DNA from: CAZAKO01 sp964546145
GTDB lineage: Bacteria; Fidelibacterota; UBA2242
DNA: 35,282 nt
NCBI GenBank assembly: GCA_964546145.1
Contig: CAZJIU010000016.1
Coordinates: 1-35,282, forward strand
Direction of reading: 5' to 3'
The position numbers were made by a program, and so were the translations under genes. Below are positions 25,101-31,885 of the stretch, in pieces (position 1 is the first letter of the stretch; every line of letters begins with the position of its first letter). A model generated the notes under the pieces. It was given only the letters and a program-made list of their open reading frames with translations, was not told the origin of the DNA and did no database searches.

Positions 25101-26088
25101 TTAATAACCAATAATAATTGTCAAAGGAGTAAACATTACGGCGGAAGATCAGTTCGCCTGTACTGGTGGCATCAACGCCACTGGTTGCACGGCTGTAAAA
25201 AAGAATTGTATCCGGTGAATTGAAGAGTCCATCCTGTTCATTATCTATTAAGCGGGAGTTTTCGATTAAGTTTTCCGGTACCTCCAAACCGGGAGTATTG
25301 TCAATTTCCCGACCGCCGGTTGAATTGGAATAGAGGAAAATACGGTTAACATCGATTTCACTTTCAGCCAATCCTAAGTCTTTTAATTGCTGAAAAGTGA
25401 TTGTGTAAATTCCATCATTTCTAACGGTAATTTTATACCATTTACCCTGAGGAGGAAGTATTGATTTCCTGAAACGGTAGTCGGATTTTATGCGCCATTT
25501 GGAAGCGTATTTTGAGTTAATAAAGACATGATCAAATTGTTTATCCTGCTTTGGAATAAGATAAGATTTGTTATTGTCAACAGTTGATTTTTTTGCATAG
25601 CGGATCACCACAACCGCTGAGCGGAGAATCTGAACTCGGTTGTTACTTAGGCATTTGATCGGGAAGATTACCAGATCTCCCGCCGGATTAAACCGAAAAT
25701 ATCCAATATCCACAAAATCCGGGGATATCTTTTGATTAATCGTTTGGACATCTTCAGGTTGGAGGACGGCAGGCAGTTGAACCTCCTCATATCTTGCTCT
25801 TGTCAGCTGAATCGTCGGTCTGAGGGGTGCGGGAAGAGCCACAGTGAAACCCCAAAAAGGAATTGCGAAATTATCGGAAAGCGAGACTGAATTAGTGATG
25901 CCCAGTGAAAAATAGCTTTGGGAACCGGGATAATTTTCCGCCTGTTCCCAGCTAAATTCTGAGTTATCCTCAAGCTGGATTTGTACTTCGGATTCGTCTT
26001 CATAAATAATCGAATATTCCACTGCCCGAAGCGGGAAGTTGATAATACACAGGACTATAAGATAGAAGGAAAATAGTAAACGATTCAT
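22141..26088 (-). CDS. porU: PorU-like type IX secretion sortase (peptidase family C25)
   Basis: This large exported protein of 1315 residues begins with a signal peptide (MNRLLFSFYLIVLCIINFPLRA). An N-terminal beta-rich region is followed by a gingipain-fold C25 domain at about 590-970. The catalytic pair is intact: H836 in NYFGHGSPTVW and C871 in AATCSWGQFDD, 35 residues apart. Ig-like segments lead to a C-terminal sorting-like domain (NFPNPFKGTTDITFYI, then GIYLYKIKAISLE). PorU cuts the C-terminal signal of T9SS cargo at the cell surface and attaches the cargo to lipopolysaccharide. Size and end-to-end layout favour PorU over a secreted C25 protease, though other C25 members are possible. 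There is no Shine-Dalgarno sequence ahead of the ATG. It heads the maf/rodZ-like unit. Confidence 0.8.
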   Translation of the reverse strand: MNRLLFSFYLIVLCIINFPLRAVEYSIIYEDESEVQIQLEDNSEFSWEQAENYPGSQSYFSLGITNSVSLSDNFAIPFWGFTVALPAPLRPTIQLTRARYEEVQLPAVLQPEDVQTINQKISPDFVDIGYFRFNPAGDLVIFPIKCLSNNRVQILRSAVVVIRYAKKSTVDNNKSYLIPKQDKQFDHVFINSKYASKWRIKSDYRFRKSILPPQGKWYKITVRNDGIYTITFQQLKDLGLAESEIDVNRIFLYSNSTGGREIDNTPGLEVPENLIENSRLIDNEQDGLFNSPDTILFYSRATSGVDATSTGELIFRRNVYSFDNYYWLLIADNPGSPKNMEISESSAASPDTVLRKTETLIRHEAELVNFLRSGKEWYGKKFNGSGSSVSEIFQLPPLSRDDPSGTKYSADLVVVTRGATNEVMHNYKLSIGSSPTSLLSWSGRNFTVTPNSTNVSLEPNITNLIKIGYTSNVSSAIAYLDYIEIKFKAPLRLLGQSIDFWGPPVSGVVEYQLSDLDLTESILLDITQWNEVKIQKASTSPDNSLTFRRLNDKNKRSHFLIAAAPHFKTSEQIEAVDNPSWNTLRNENNAAQYIIITTEEFQNQANSLAKMHREEVREKDRLSTLVVFQDQILREFNADIVDPHAIRLFLKYALENWSTPPEYVLLLGDGTFDYRHIESNVGDVVLTYQVESASGSDNGFYSYTADSRFTYINGSDQKMDLAIGRIPARTAEEAQAVIDKIRSYVLEPIYGEWRSRITLVADDPERPNTNEKYHTEDTENYVFKYLPPTFDVKKIYLLEYPEIQDATTYGVKKPDASAALFAQIQKGTTLINYFGHGSPTVWTQEYILEMTRDMGNIKTGMKLPFWIAATCSWGQFDDITIICMPEALILEPGDGGIGALAPTRATYGRWNAYFINDWIQCLFPDTSYSHIRIGSVMQIVSSTGGGDTENNEKYTLFADPALYLALPYEDVVIDPLTSDTLKTLSNITVEGYVSNETNSHFSGEGILKLYDSERYVTRYYIDSNDLQQSLSYQLPGELLYKGKVNISSGQFTSRFFIPKDINYANNKGKITIHGWDSSTGSEVGGYHQPLYYAGSESVSDTTGPQIVIGLNNLDFRSGDLISPQSQLAISLKDPLGINIAGKMGHDIVMVIDDEQSNSYKITEYFSYDTDSDTSGKVIYALPDLTPGIHKISITAWDNANNPATESSKFNLLSSADFQLRQVVNFPNPFKGTTDITFYITHSARIECTIYTVRGLKIKTISNDEVLLPGFNYIHWDGNDDFGDRVAKGIYLYKIKAISLETNEKNQFIGKMVKTG

Positions 26089-26105
26089 TTTATTTTGAAT
26101 TTAAC

Positions 26106-26136
26106 TTTATAGCGATTGATTAGCAATGATTGTCAA
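26106..26136 (-). promoter_or_regulatory. Possible promoter for the porU-like gene
   Basis: On the - strand a TTGACA (26131-26136) lies 19 bases before TATAAA (26106-26111). Both hexamers are good but the spacer is longer than ideal. The -10 is 17 bases upstream of the ATG at 26088, so any leader would be very short, in keeping with the lack of a Shine-Dalgarno sequence. Confidence 0.35.
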
Positions 26137-26150
26137 AGTCGTTCTTAAAT

Positions 26151-26180
26151 TTGTCAATATTTCAAATATTAAGATGTAAT
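26151..26180 (+). promoter_or_regulatory. Possible promoter for ffh
   Basis: TTGTCA (26151-26156) and TGTAAT (26175-26180) are separated by 18 bases on the + strand, about 55 bases ahead of the upstream small ORF and nearly 100 bases ahead of the ffh start. Each hexamer has one mismatch to the sigma-70 consensus. It is divergent from the porU-like gene. Confidence 0.35.
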
Positions 26181-26234
26181 TAAGTTCCTGATATCTTGGG
26201 GCTTCACGTCTGATTTGGCTTGCATAAGGAGGTA

Positions 26235-26300
26235 ATGAAAATTAAATTTACCTGCTTTTTTGAGGATAATATATTAAATGTTAGAACAACTCCAGAATAA
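26235..26300 (+). CDS. Possible 21-codon leader ORF overlapping the ffh start
   Basis: An ATG at 26235 is placed four bases after AAGGAGG (26226-26232), the strongest Shine-Dalgarno sequence in the window. It opens a frame of 21 codons (MKIKFTCFFEDNILNVRTTPE) that ends at a TAA at 26298-26300, in a different frame from ffh and 20 bases beyond the ffh ATG at 26278. The encoded peptide resembles nothing I know. The arrangement suggests a regulatory upstream ORF, but the short frame could also be a chance consequence of a displaced ribosome site. Confidence 0.35.
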   Translation: MKIKFTCFFEDNILNVRTTPE

Positions 26301-27624
26301 TCTGGCAAAAATAATTCGCAATCTTAAAAGCGAAGGAAAAATCACTGAAGATAATATTCGTGATACTTTGCGTTTGGTACGCCGCTCACTCCTTGAGGCT
26401 GATGTTAATTATAAAGTAGTAAAGGAGTTTATTGACAGAGTTCAGGAAAAAGCAGTTGGTGTTGTTGTTACTAAAAGTCTGACTCCCGGGCAGCAGATGG
26501 TTAAAATATTTCGCGATGAATTAACTCAGCTGCTGGGTGCCAAACAGTATCATTTGCGGACCGCCGCAATTCCACCGACTATCATAATGCTGGTTGGACT
26601 GCATGGCTGTGGTAAGACTACTTTTGCGGCAAAACTGGCGTTGCAGCTTAAGAAGCAGGATCACAAACCCTTATTGGTTTCAGTGGATGTTTACCGACCG
26701 GCCGCTCAGCAACAGTTAGAAGTACTTGCTAAACAGATTGATATATCTATTTACCAGCCCCCGGTGAACGGGTTAAAATTTTCAAAAGAGTCAAAGGTAA
26801 TTAGTTGGATTTCCAAAGCTGTTGACTATGCCCGGCAGCAGCATCTTGACACACTGATTCTTGATACTGCCGGACGTCTCCAAATCGACGCTGAGATGAT
26901 GGGTGAGTTGGTAGCTTTAAAGAAAGTCCTCAAACCGCAAAATATCCTCTTTGTTGCGGATGGAATGACCGGTCAGGATGCGGTGAATGTTGTAAAAACT
27001 TTCAATGAGCGACTGGAAATTGACGGAATCATATTGACGAAAATGGATAGTGATGCTCGTGGCGGAGCGGCTTTGTCTATCGTAAGTGTGACGGGAAAGC
27101 CGATTTTTTACCTCAGCATTGGTGAGAAACTCGAAAACCTTGAAGTTTTTCATCCGGATCGGATTGCGAATCGGATTTTGGGGCTGGGTGATATCGTTAC
27201 TCTGGTCGAAAAGGTGCAGGCTGCGGTTGATGCCGAAGAGACGGCTAAACTGGAGCAAAAATTATTAAAACGACAGTTTACTCTGGATGATTATTTACAT
27301 CAAGTTCGTCAGATTAAAAAGATGGGACCACTGGAAAACATCCTAATGATGATCCCGGGATTTGGCAAAGTGAAAAATATCAATATTGATGATCGGGAAC
27401 TGCTTCGTAGTGAAGTAATTATCCAATCTATGACCCGGGAAGAACGTCGCGATCCCGCGATAATTAATGGCAGTCGACGCAAACGCATCGCCCGGGGAAG
27501 CGGCACCAATCCCGCTGATGTTAACCGCTTACTAAATCAATATTGGCAATTAATCAAAATAACCAAGCAGATGGGCAGGATGAAATTGCCTGGAAATCTT
27601 GCTCATTTGCATTTGGGAAATTAA
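26278..27624 (+). CDS. ffh: Signal recognition particle protein Ffh
   Basis: Ffh is the GTPase and signal-sequence-binding subunit of the signal recognition particle; with 4.5S RNA it delivers nascent membrane proteins to FtsY. The 448 residues have the N domain (LRLVRRSLLEADVNYKVVKEF), the G domain with P-loop GLHGCGKTTFAAKLA, LVSVDVYRPAAQQQLEVL, DTAGRLQID, TKMDSDARGGAAL, and the methionine-containing M domain with the RNA-binding SRRKRIARGSG. Most relatives read GLQGSGKTT in the P-loop, so H and C here are unusual. The ATG at 26278 gives the family start MLEQLQNNL; GAGGA lies 11 bases ahead. It is the first gene of the rpsP-trmD cluster. Confidence 0.97.
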   Translation: MLEQLQNNLAKIIRNLKSEGKITEDNIRDTLRLVRRSLLEADVNYKVVKEFIDRVQEKAVGVVVTKSLTPGQQMVKIFRDELTQLLGAKQYHLRTAAIPPTIIMLVGLHGCGKTTFAAKLALQLKKQDHKPLLVSVDVYRPAAQQQLEVLAKQIDISIYQPPVNGLKFSKESKVISWISKAVDYARQQHLDTLILDTAGRLQIDAEMMGELVALKKVLKPQNILFVADGMTGQDAVNVVKTFNERLEIDGIILTKMDSDARGGAALSIVSVTGKPIFYLSIGEKLENLEVFHPDRIANRILGLGDIVTLVEKVQAAVDAEETAKLEQKLLKRQFTLDDYLHQVRQIKKMGPLENILMMIPGFGKVKNINIDDRELLRSEVIIQSMTREERRDPAIINGSRRKRIARGSGTNPADVNRLLNQYWQLIKITKQMGRMKLPGNLAHLHLGN

Positions 27625-27641
27625 ACAATAGAGGAGGAATC

Positions 27642-28244
27642 TTGGCTGTAAGAATTAGATTACTGCGCATGGGACGGAAGAAGAAGCCCTTTTACCGCAT
27701 TGTGGTCATGGACTCTCATACTCGCCGGGATGGACGTTATCTCGATAAGGTTGGATTTTATAATCCAATTGCCAGACCTGCCGAAGTCAGGATTGACAAA
27801 GATAAAGTCCTTGAGTGGCTAAAAAAAGGTGCAACGCCCTCTAAAACAGTATTCAACCTGCTTCAAAAAGAGGGAATTGCACTTGATTGGCATTTGATCC
27901 GCAATGTGGCGGATGAGCAAGTTAGGAAAGTGGAATTTGGGAAATGGGAACTTGCAAAAAAGATGCAGACTGCCCATCCGGTAGAAGAGCAGGAAGAGAA
28001 AAAAGTAGCGTCGAAGAGTAAAAAGACCAAAACCAAGAGTGTTGAGGAGTCGGCTATAACTGCTGCTGAGGAGAAGGAAGAAGCCGATGAAGCAGCAACC
28101 AAGAGTGTGGAGGAGCCGGACACAGCTACCGCCGAGGAAAAGAGCGAAGCCGATAAGGCAACTACTGAAGAAGCCAGTGAAGTTAAGGTAGAAGAGCAAA
28201 CCGATTCCCAAGCAGATAATCCTGAGGAAAATACGGAATCGTAA
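27642..28244 (+). CDS. rpsP: 30S ribosomal protein S16 with long acidic tail
   Basis: Residues 1-85 are a normal S16, with AVRIRLLRMGRKKKPFYRI, VVMDSHTRRDGRYLDKVGFYNP and VLEWLKKGATPSKTVFNLL. The start is a TTG at 27642 with GAGGAGG just ahead; it gives the family N-terminus (M)AVRIRL, whereas earlier starts would overlap the ffh end. S16 is usually 80-90 residues, but this protein has 200 because of a low-complexity Glu/Ala/Lys/Thr tail from about residue 110. Long acidic S16 tails are known in Bacteroidota relatives. Within the tail a 22-residue unit (starting TKSVEE) is present twice in tandem at 28032-28097 and 28098-28163. The tail is probably disordered and its function is unknown. Confidence 0.95.
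   Translation: MAVRIRLLRMGRKKKPFYRIVVMDSHTRRDGRYLDKVGFYNPIARPAEVRIDKDKVLEWLKKGATPSKTVFNLLQKEGIALDWHLIRNVADEQVRKVEFGKWELAKKMQTAHPVEEQEEKKVASKSKKTKTKSVEESAITAAEEKEEADEAATKSVEEPDTATAEEKSEADKATTEEASEVKVEEQTDSQADNPEENTES
28032..28163 (+). repeat. Two 66-bp in-frame tandem repeats in rpsP
   Basis: Units 28032-28097 and 28098-28163 each encode 22 residues that begin TKSVEE and share AEEK and EAD words. They have diverged at many third positions and several residues, so the duplication is not recent. A partial third unit (TEEASEVKVEE) follows. The period is a multiple of three and keeps the frame open. Confidence 0.85.
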
Positions 28245-28365
28245 ATTATTGAACGATAATTCGGAATTTTTAAAAGTGTACTTTCTGTGGATTTTTGTTT
28301 ATATTTCAACGATTGCCTTTGAATTGAATGGTGTAATCAGAAACCAGTAACAAGGAGTGACCGCT

Positions 28366-28599
28366 ATGAAAGACTTCATCGAGTACATCGTAAAAAAATT
28401 AGTCGATCATCCGGAAGAAGTAAAAGTTTCTCAAATTGACAGTGAAAAGACTATCATTATGGAGTTACAGGTCAAAGAGGGTGATCTGGGTAAGGTAATT
28501 GGGAAAAAAGGTCGTACGGCAAAAGCTTTAAGGACTATTTTAACTGCAGCTGCCGCAAAGCAGGGGCAAAAACGGGCGATCTTAGAAATTATTGAATGA
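28366..28599 (+). CDS. khpA: KH domain RNA-binding protein KhpA
   Basis: This 77-residue protein is a single KH domain with the RNA-contact loop VIGKKGRTAKALRTIL and the lead-in FIEYIVKKLVDHPEEVKV. KhpA (YlqC) binds many RNAs, usually with KhpB/Jag, and affects cell division and envelope growth in Firmicutes. The ATG at 28366 has AAGGAG eight bases upstream; a GTG at 28357 falls next to that site and is less likely. It sits between rpsP and rimM as in many bacteria. It is 121 bases from rpsP but its stop is within ten bases of the rimM start. Confidence 0.93.
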   Translation: MKDFIEYIVKKLVDHPEEVKVSQIDSEKTIIMELQVKEGDLGKVIGKKGRTAKALRTILTAAAAKQGQKRAILEIIE

Positions 28600-28605
28600 T
28601 TGTGG

Positions 28606-29112
28606 ATGTCGTTAAAGGCAAATTTTCCTTTAGGATTCATCAAGAAAAGTCGGGGATTAAAAGGAGAATTGCTTTTAACCCTGGTGTTTCCCACAATCGA
28701 GTTTGATAAACGAATTGGGAATGTCTGGTTGGGAGAGACCCCCAATGAGGTATATCCCTGGAAGGTGGAAAAACTGCATTTACAGGGATCCAATGCTTTT
28801 TTAAAATTGAGAGATGTAAATACACGGGAAGAGGCCGATTTTCTCAAGGGGCTTAACGTGTTTATTCCCTCGTCTTGGATTCACCACGATCATCCATTAC
28901 GGCTCTACGGCTATCAAGTTAGAGAGCAGTCGCGTCGAATTTCTTCGGCAGTTGTGACCGATATTGATTTGAGCAGTAATCAGCCCAATCTGATCATAAC
29001 CGCAGCTCAGGGTGAGTTTATTCTTCCCTTAGTTGACGATTTCATTATTAGAATAGACAAGCGGCGGAAGATTATCTATGTGAAATTAATCGAGGGAATG
29101 GGACCGCAGTGA
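28606..29112 (+). CDS. rimM: Ribosome maturation factor RimM
   Basis: RimM assists late assembly of the 30S subunit head and binds S19. The 168 residues have the N-terminal domain (PLGFIKKSRGLKGELLLTL, LKLRDVNTREEADFLKGLNVFI) and the C-terminal PRC-barrel (YGYQVRE, then EFILPLVDDFIIRID and VKLIEGM). I used the ATG at 28606, with a TTG at 28600 as an alternative. Both follow the khpA stop closely with no strong ribosome site, which suggests coupling. The end overlaps trmD by four bases. Confidence 0.94.
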   Translation: MSLKANFPLGFIKKSRGLKGELLLTLVFPTIEFDKRIGNVWLGETPNEVYPWKVEKLHLQGSNAFLKLRDVNTREEADFLKGLNVFIPSSWIHHDHPLRLYGYQVREQSRRISSAVVTDIDLSSNQPNLIITAAQGEFILPLVDDFIIRIDKRRKIIYVKLIEGMGPQ

Positions 29113-29828
29113 AAATCTATTTTATTACCGCTTTTCCGGCCACGATCCGGGCGGTTTTGGCCGAAAGTATGTTTCGTAAAGCTACTGAGCAGAATTTGGT
29201 TGAATACCAGGTCTGGGATTTGCGGGATTTCAGTACTGATAAACATCGTCAAATTGACGATACACCTTTCGGCGGTAGTCCGGGTATGGTGCTGAAACCC
29301 GAACCCTTTTTTCGGGCCTATGACAGGTTGGTAAAACTCATTACTCCCGGCGCTTACGAAATAATCTATCCAACACCCCAAGGGAAAATTTTAAATCATC
29401 AGCTGACGGTCGAACTAATCCATTTTCAAGACCTGATTTTTTTCTGTGGGCATTATAAAGGGATAGATGAACGGGTTGTTGAGAATATCGTCACCTCCGA
29501 AATCAGTATTGGTGATTATGTCCTGACTGGTGGTGAACTCCCGGCGTTAGTTATAGCTGATGCGGTGATTCGTCACATTCCGGGAGTGTTGAATTGTTAC
29601 GAATCGGCAGAATCGGACTCCTTTGCCGATAATTTACTGGAAGGTCCCATCTACACTAAACCCCGTGTATTTCGAAACTTGGCAGTGCCCGAGATATTAA
29701 TTTCGGGTAATCATGCCAAGATCAATCAATGGCGATATGAGCAACGGCTAAAGCGCACCAGGGAGAGACGCAAGGAATTACTAGATCCACGTCCGGGAAA
29801 GGATGATATTGGAGGAAAAAATGGATAA
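29109..29828 (+). CDS. trmD: tRNA (guanine37-N1)-methyltransferase TrmD
   Basis: TrmD is a SPOUT-class methyltransferase that makes m1G37 next to the anticodon and prevents +1 frameshifting. The 239 residues show RQIDDTPFGGSPGMVLKPEPFF, the trefoil-knot SAM site with FFCGHYKGIDERV and SIGDYVLTGGELPALVIADAV, and the C-terminal PRVFRN and HAKINQWRYEQRLKRT segments. The start is a GTG at 29109 overlapping the rimM stop (GTGA). Gene order rpsP-khpA-rimM-trmD-rplS is the widely conserved bacterial arrangement. Confidence 0.97.
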   Translation: MKIYFITAFPATIRAVLAESMFRKATEQNLVEYQVWDLRDFSTDKHRQIDDTPFGGSPGMVLKPEPFFRAYDRLVKLITPGAYEIIYPTPQGKILNHQLTVELIHFQDLIFFCGHYKGIDERVVENIVTSEISIGDYVLTGGELPALVIADAVIRHIPGVLNCYESAESDSFADNLLEGPIYTKPRVFRNLAVPEILISGNHAKINQWRYEQRLKRTRERRKELLDPRPGKDDIGGKNG

Positions 29829-30159
29829 GATAGCTTCAGCAACCGCAGATCAGATTAGGACCGATATTCCTGGCTTCAAAGCAGGAGATGTTGTATCAGT
29901 CGAGTACAAAATTATCGAGGGAAGCCGCGAGCGCATTCAGCGTTTCCAAGGAACTGTAATTGCCCGTAAGGGTAGTGGTATAAACGCGACCTTTACCGTA
30001 CGCAAGATATCGGATGGAATTGGTGTTGAACGTATTTTCCCCTTACACTCACCAAAGATTAACAGCATTACCGTTGTAACTGTGGGAAAAGTCCGTCGCG
30101 CAAAATTATATTACCTGCGCAATCTCAAAGGTAAAGCCGCAAAGGTTAAAGAATCCTGA
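29821..30159 (+). CDS. rplS: 50S ribosomal protein L19
   Basis: L19 is a large-subunit protein at the interface with the 30S subunit. The 112 residues match the family: IPGFKAGDVVSVEYKI, EGSRERIQRFQGTVIARKG, FTVRKISDGIGVERIFPLHSP, and KVRRAKLYYLRNLKGKAAKVKE. The ATG at 29821 has GGAGGA directly upstream and overlaps the trmD end by eight bases. It is the last gene of the cluster. No clear hairpin terminator is visible in the next 230 bases. Confidence 0.97.
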   Translation: MDKIASATADQIRTDIPGFKAGDVVSVEYKIIEGSRERIQRFQGTVIARKGSGINATFTVRKISDGIGVERIFPLHSPKINSITVVTVGKVRRAKLYYLRNLKGKAAKVKES

Positions 30160-30393
30160 TAATCAACTCTTTGCTTCTATATCCAATTACTGCATCCTAA
30201 TCAAATTAAAATTTTATGGACAGTCATGTCTTGTGAAAAAGTTGTATAACAAAAGTAATTGTCACTAAATCGTAAATCCAATTTTCCACCGCTCCAGAAT
30301 TTTACGGCTCAATTGCCTAACAAGGCGTTGGATTATGAAATGGAATTTATTAGATTCACCAACGGTGAGTAGAATCAACGACAAGGAGTAAAA

Positions 30394-31632
30394 ATGGATT
30401 TGAAGGCACTGGTTAAAAATTATTTTAAGGAAAATTCTGCTGAAATTCGGCAGAAAATTGTGGCGCTGACGACTGAGATGTGTCGGGAGAAAACAGTTAA
30501 CGTTGTTTCCGAAAAACTTGCCGAACACCCTTACTTAAAGATCCGTGGCGAAGAATATCGGGTGGCAGCCATCGTTAAACGCGAACTAACCAGAGTCGGA
30601 ATTTCTTTTAAGGAATATGCCCGGATGGAGGGTCGGCCAAATGTAATCGGCAAAATTGGAATGGATATTAATGGCAAACGTTTATTAATGCCAGCGCATA
30701 TGGATATTGTGCCGGCTGGTGAAGGTTGGGATACAGATCCTTTTAGCGTGATCGAAAAAGAGGGCAAGTTATTTGGGCGGGGTACTCTGGATAACAAAGG
30801 TCCGTTGGCTGCAATTCTCGCCGCCGCTGAAGTGTTGAAGCACTTAAAAATTGACGATAAGTTAAATGGTCAGCTGCTGATTGCTGCTCTGGCTGATGAA
30901 GAAGCCGCAGATCCCGACGGGATTGATTATGGGATCGGTTATCTGATGGAAGAGCAACTAATTGACCCGACCTATGCTATCATTCCCGATATTGGTGAAA
31001 ATATGAGGTCAATTGATATCGCGGAAAAGGGACGGATCGTCATCAAAATAATGGCTATTGGCAAGCAGGCACATGGTTCGACCCCGGAACGTGGTATCAA
31101 TGCCGTATATATGATGGCTAGATTAGTGAACGAGATCGAAAAGCTGACTTTCGACTATCAAGTTCATCCGGTTCTCGGTCATCCGACATTGAATTTAGGT
31201 GAGATTCACGGAGGTGCTGCGCCTAATATTGTTCCGGGAACATGTACAATCTATCTTGATATTCGTTCGATTCCGGGAATGACCCAAAAGGGTGTGATCG
31301 GCCAGCTGGAAGATTGTATTAAAGTGGTCAAAGATGGCAAATTTGAAATCAATATTATATCGTGGAACGAGCCGCATGCTATAAGTCCTAAAAATGAGCT
31401 AGTGGATGCAATTCAGGTTAATGCCCGGGAGGTACTGGGTTTTGTGCCGGAACCGATCGGGCAGGGTGGTGGAACATATGCCAAGACTTTGAATCTGAAT
31501 GGCGTAATGGCTGTTGGCTGGGGGCCCGGCGATGATAATGCCTTTCATGTGGCCAATGAATATGTCGAAATCCAGCAGCTGCTAGATTTTGCACTGCTGG
31601 CCTGTCTCTGCGCAGTGGATTTACTGCAGTAA
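30394..31632 (+). CDS. M20 family metallopeptidase (dipeptidase/ArgE/DapE-like)
   Basis: This 412-residue cytoplasmic zinc hydrolase of the M20 family shows the expected metal and catalytic residues in order: H102 in PAHMDIVPAG, D133 in TLDNKGP, the E169-E170 pair in ADEEAA, D199 in IPDIGE and H385 in FHVANEYVEI. A dimerisation domain lies between about residues 210 and 320 (GKQAHGSTPERGINAVY, LNLGEIHGGAAPNIVPG). Members remove amino acids from dipeptides or acyl groups from amino acids; ArgE, DapE, PepV and CPG2 share the fold, so substrate is open. AAGGAG lies six bases ahead of the ATG at 30394. It appears to be transcribed alone, with 250 bases to the trehalose genes. Confidence 0.9.
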   Translation: MDLKALVKNYFKENSAEIRQKIVALTTEMCREKTVNVVSEKLAEHPYLKIRGEEYRVAAIVKRELTRVGISFKEYARMEGRPNVIGKIGMDINGKRLLMPAHMDIVPAGEGWDTDPFSVIEKEGKLFGRGTLDNKGPLAAILAAAEVLKHLKIDDKLNGQLLIAALADEEAADPDGIDYGIGYLMEEQLIDPTYAIIPDIGENMRSIDIAEKGRIVIKIMAIGKQAHGSTPERGINAVYMMARLVNEIEKLTFDYQVHPVLGHPTLNLGEIHGGAAPNIVPGTCTIYLDIRSIPGMTQKGVIGQLEDCIKVVKDGKFEINIISWNEPHAISPKNELVDAIQVNAREVLGFVPEPIGQGGGTYAKTLNLNGVMAVGWGPGDDNAFHVANEYVEIQQLLDFALLACLCAVDLLQ

Positions 31633-31808
31633 ACAAAATTCAAGATATTGATATTTTTTAGCCTTGTAAAACTCATCCATTAGGATGCCAATCATAAGAA
31701 TAGCTACAAAATTTTTCAGGTATTAAGCGGTCTTGGTTCAGAAAGTAGCTAAGGAATTTTAAATGTAAGTTAAATGCCCTAAAACAGGTTTATTGCCAGT
31801 AACAAACC

Positions 31809-31837
31809 TTGAAATTTTGCTTTATCATATCTATATT
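31809..31837 (+). promoter_or_regulatory. Promoter of the trehalose operon
   Basis: TTGAAA (31809-31814) and TATATT (31832-31837) are separated by exactly 17 bases, a near-consensus sigma-70 pair on the + strand. The predicted start near 31844 leaves about 42 bases of leader before the ATG at 31886. I see nothing else in the surrounding gap of 253 bases. Confidence 0.6.
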
Positions 31838-31885
31838 AAAAACAAATGCTTTGGCTAACTTCAAGAAACACTCTGGATTTTAAAT

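Noticed and set aside
28245..28275. Hairpin after rpsP (AATTAT/ATAATT)
   Set aside because: The six-base stem is A/T only and too weak to call a terminator, although T residues follow nearby.
27819..28309. Long open frames opposite the rpsP tail
   Set aside because: They arise from the low-complexity GAG/GAA/GCC composition of the tail read on the other strand and show no domain or ribosome site.
30310..30340. Integron attC-like words GCCTAAC and GTTGGAT
   Set aside because: They match the RYYYAAC and GTTRRRY core patterns but are only five bases apart, far too close for an attC site, and no integrase or cassette is present.
30160..30393. Possible small RNA or terminator after rplS
   Set aside because: Only very short stems (GACA/TGTC and TCACC/GGTGA) are present, without T-tracts or tRNA-like features.
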